From: Strix aluco
Lineage: Eukaryota; Chordata; Aves; Strigiformes; Strigidae
DNA length: 64,000 nt
Reading direction: 5' to 3'
Assembly (NCBI RefSeq): GCF_031877795.1
Contig: NC_133939.1
Location: 6,863,698 to 6,927,697 of the forward strand
A program made the translations under genes and the position numbers. Below the pieces are notes generated by a model. It ran no database searches and had not been told where the DNA came from. It was given only the letters and a program-made list of their open reading frames with translations. This document shows positions 61,007 through 64,000 of the stretch, in pieces; positions within the stretch are counted from its first letter, which is position 1, and each line of letters begins with the position of its first letter.

Positions 61007-62596
61007 CTGGAATGTAGGGCATTGGGACAGCTGCACCAGACCAGGCGAGCAGCTCCCCAACGCTTTGAGTTTGGAAACCGGGACTTGTGCTGGCTGGTAT
61101 CAGGGCTGGGAGGTGGAGCCCAGCTCGGCGGCTGTGTTAAGTGTTACTGAGCTTTGGGGAGAGAGCTGGGGTGCATCTGACTACGCGTGAAATCCGGGAG
61201 GTGTGACACTGGAGAAAGAGGGAGACCAAAGGCAGTTTAGACTCAAGAAAGCAGGTAACTTTTAAAAGTTTGTCACTTATAATTTTAGACTTTTAACTTC
61301 AGAAATGCTACTTTAATTTTTCTGCTAATCAATATTGATCTAAAAAAAGTAATTTTCACATGAAAAAGAGAATGGAGAATTTTAATATTCCAGTGCAATT
61401 TCCATTTCTATGGTATCTGCTCCAGGGAAAGACAGAAGAGCTTCAGAATTTCATATCCTTGTTAGTGTGTTTCTGTGTTAGAAAAAAGATAGGCATTATT
61501 AGGTTTATTTAATTTTAGGGAAAAAAAACCCCTACTATAAATATAGCAAACATCTAAAGAAATGAGACTTGTATTCATCTTTTTATTGCTTCCTGGCTAC
61601 AGTAATGACCTGTTCCTCATTTCAGTTCTCCTCCCCTTTTAAAATTACAAAATATTGTCTCATATACATAAAAGTGTTAATAAGAAAGTCCAAGAAAGCC
61701 TATCATACCATATGGAATATTTTAATTTTTTCTTTGAGGTTCACTACCATATTGATATATGCCAGAAAAGTCCAGTAGCCAGCCATGACATGACAAAACA
61801 ATCTTTTTATTATCAGAAACTCACCAACTAACTAATCTTAGTTTTACCATAATTTCTGTCTAATGATACTGCTTATGAATAGATGGGAAGGGAAGGCTTA
61901 AGATCAAAGAGTAAACCACAGGTTTCACAATGTTTTCTTGGCAAAACAAAGTGTTGATTTAGCTACTGTACTCGAATCTGCAAACCTTCATTAAGTCTGT
62001 TTTTCCTGGGATTACTTTGGTTATCATTTTCTTTCCTGTCTTCGTATGACAAGTCTTTGTCCACGGCCAGTGATCTGAAGTTGCTTTAGTCTGTCGTAGC
62101 ATTTTAATAGAGCTGAGAGCTTTCCTTAGGGAAGCATGCAACTCTTTTCCATAGGAGTATTTCAGGTCCAGAAACAGTCCTATTTTAGACCTCAGAGCAG
62201 GTGCTCAAAAGCTTGTTTACAAAGGAGGGGGTGTCCGGGATGTTGGTCTGGGATGGATTTTTTTGGGTGCCTCTCCAGAGAAGCTGTATGGGCACAGCAG
62301 CTGTTTCCACATCCCTTCCATGACCGTCCATGCCTAAGGCTGCCACCACTTTCGGACAAGGCAGCAGCATTCAGGCTGGGAATGCCAGGCTGGCGAATCC
62401 TACCGGTAATTTCTGGATAGTAAGGGGCTTTATTCCGTGCTGCCCTGCTGGGTGCAGGAAGCCTGGAATTTGAGGATTGGACTTGCCAGTTGGCCTTCTG
62501 GCATCCTGTGATTCCTCCATCCTTTGAGAGCCAAGTCCTGTCAGTCAGCTTGGAGAGAAATTGCTTTGCACCACAGTGCTGGTAATGGAGAAGCAA
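61007..62596. other. no firm gene; one weak possible exon
   Basis: On the - strand a lysine-rich open frame around 62,125-61,990 ends at AAG|GTTTGC in phase 0, compatible with the candidate exon at 61,006, but the donor is weak. Nothing else is supported. Confidence 0.3.
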
Positions 62597-62848
62597 CTTC
62601 ATTTAGACTAGATATAAGGAAGAAATTCTTCCCTGTGGGGGTGGTGAGACACTGGCACAGGTTGCCCAGAGAAGCTGTGGCTGCCCCCTCCCTGGCAGTG
62701 TTCAAGGCCAGGTTGGACGGGGCTTTGAGCAACCTGGGCTAGTGGAAGGTGTCCCTGCCCATGGCAGGGGGCCATGGCAGGGGGGTTGGGACTGGATGAT
62801 CTTTAAGGTCCCTTCCAACCCAAGCCGTTCTATGATTCTGTGATTCCA
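62597..62848 (+). mobile_element. CR1 LINE 3' fragment
   Basis: A 5'-truncated CR1 in sense orientation. It shows the C-terminal ORF2 remnant (CACTGGCACAGGTTGCC, GTGTTCAAGGCCAGGTTGGA) and then the 3' UTR with GGACTGGATGATCT and CCCTTCCAACCC. It finishes on the ATTCTGTGATTC-type tail. A 14-base block, CCATGGCAGGGGG(G), is duplicated in tandem near 62,759-62,786. Confidence 0.92.
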
Positions 62849-64000
62849 TGCATCTTAGAAAGCAGGTGCTGTGCCACTCAGCACATCTGGCTGCAAGCAG
62901 AGGAAGAAATCTCCCAGTGAACTAACTCTTCCTGGACTAACTTTACCTGATGAAGCTTTGTTGATGACCAAAGTGAAGGGGTAGCCAAAATTACAAGATG
63001 GCAAAAATCATCTAGAGATTTGCCCAAGCATCAACCCTAAGGCACAGCAGCAGCACACCAGTGTGAGGACCTCCTCGGCATGCAGGATGGTTGGTCCTGC
63101 AGCTGGAAGCTTGCTGTCCCACAGTCACTATTAGGAGTAGCAAGGGTCCAAGCTAACCAATTTGTAAACTTAGGATCAATTCCTCAGCCTATTGCCAGAG
63201 GGGTGTGTACTGCACCAGAAGTAGCTGGTGGCATGGATCTGCAAGTGTGGAAGTCATTGGTAGCTTTGCAAGTCTGAGATTCCCAAATCTTGGAGAGTGG
63301 CATGCACATGCCAGTTCAAAATCATGTTTATTTGAAACCTGCCTTGTTTTCTGCTTCACTTGCAGACAAAGCTTTTCACAGTCACTTGGGTTGGAGAAAG
63401 GATTTATTTAACTTGTGAAACGCCTGAAGGTCTTGGAGATGAAGGGTGCAATGCTCCTGCCTGTTAATTGTTCCTGGCATTGGCAAACGGTTTGAGGAGA
63501 GAGCTATTAAGCGTGGCTGAAGGGCAGAGCTGGAGTTCTGCAGTAGGGTGCTCTGCAGCAGCATGGCACGAAGGCAAGGCCTGTGGTGGAGGGATGTGTG
63601 GAAAAATACTGTTGTGAGAAAATACTTAATGTGAACAATTGTGGGGCTGTGGTTGGGCTTGAGGTTATGGGGCTGGGTGGGAACATGGCGATAACGGCAC
63701 ATCAGCTCGGGGAACTGTTTGTGCAGGTACCTACCTCGCTTTTGCTAGGCTAGTGATTGCATGTGCCATCTGTCTGCCATTCTGCAACAACAACTCCCTT
63801 CAAGTCTTCGCCTGTGTGGCCAACAAGAGCTCAAACAACTTTTATTTCTTTGCTTCTTATTTCTTCCTGAAGAGAAGAACCAGACAAACATTGGCAGACT
63901 CTGTCTCTATCACCCTCGGTTAGGCACTGGTTTCATGGTGTCTCAATGCTCTAAGTGCTGAAAAAAAAAAATAGTTCAGTGTTTATAGCAGCAGTGATGC
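62849..64000. other. no gene seen (right edge)
   Basis: No supported coding or repeat feature. A run of A near 63,961 is short and has no recognisable retroposed sequence before it. Confidence 0.5.

Overview
The window reads as a stretch of bird genome. It is gene-sparse with short introns. It carries CR1 LINE copies with the typical avian 3' end, a solo endogenous-retrovirus LTR of a style common in neoavian birds, and two recognisable vertebrate genes. There are no bacterial-style operons, CRISPR arrays or plasmid features. Placement as avian, and probably neoavian, is inferred from these repeats and not from a search. Layout, left to right: 1-19.3 kb has no gene I can support, apart from two old MIR-like SINE remnants (14.1 and 15.9 kb) and one weak possible first exon (2.15 kb). 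At 19.3-22.2 kb lies a degenerate CR1 element on the + strand, split by a solo LTR (20,759-21,769) flanked by a perfect 5-bp target duplication, TCAGT. At 24,855-25,913 is an intact single-exon class A orphan receptor, GPR148, with a poly(A) signal about 290 bases after its stop. From 53,759 down to 32,603 on the - strand is the whole coding region of KLHL6 in seven exons. All splice sites are GT-AG and all phases agree, giving a 610-residue BTB-BACK-Kelch protein with a poly(A) signal near 31.9 kb. GPR148 and KLHL6 therefore converge tail to tail. To the right of KLHL6, two sets of phase-compatible candidate exons suggest further genes I cannot name. One set is on + (57,484-59,174, possibly with 55,288-55,362), ending in a twin AATAAA. 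The other is on - (61,006 to 60,517) and looks like the 3' end of a gene entering from beyond the right edge. These rest only on splice signals, open frames and phase and need transcript evidence. A second CR1 3' fragment lies at 62.6-62.85 kb. How the genes relate: KLHL6 is known as a CUL3 ubiquitin-ligase adaptor of B lymphocytes, and GPR148 is an orphan receptor. Nothing links them functionally here. In the human genome, as I recall it, they lie on different chromosomes (3q27 and 2q21), so their adjacency records a different ancestral or bird-specific gene order.
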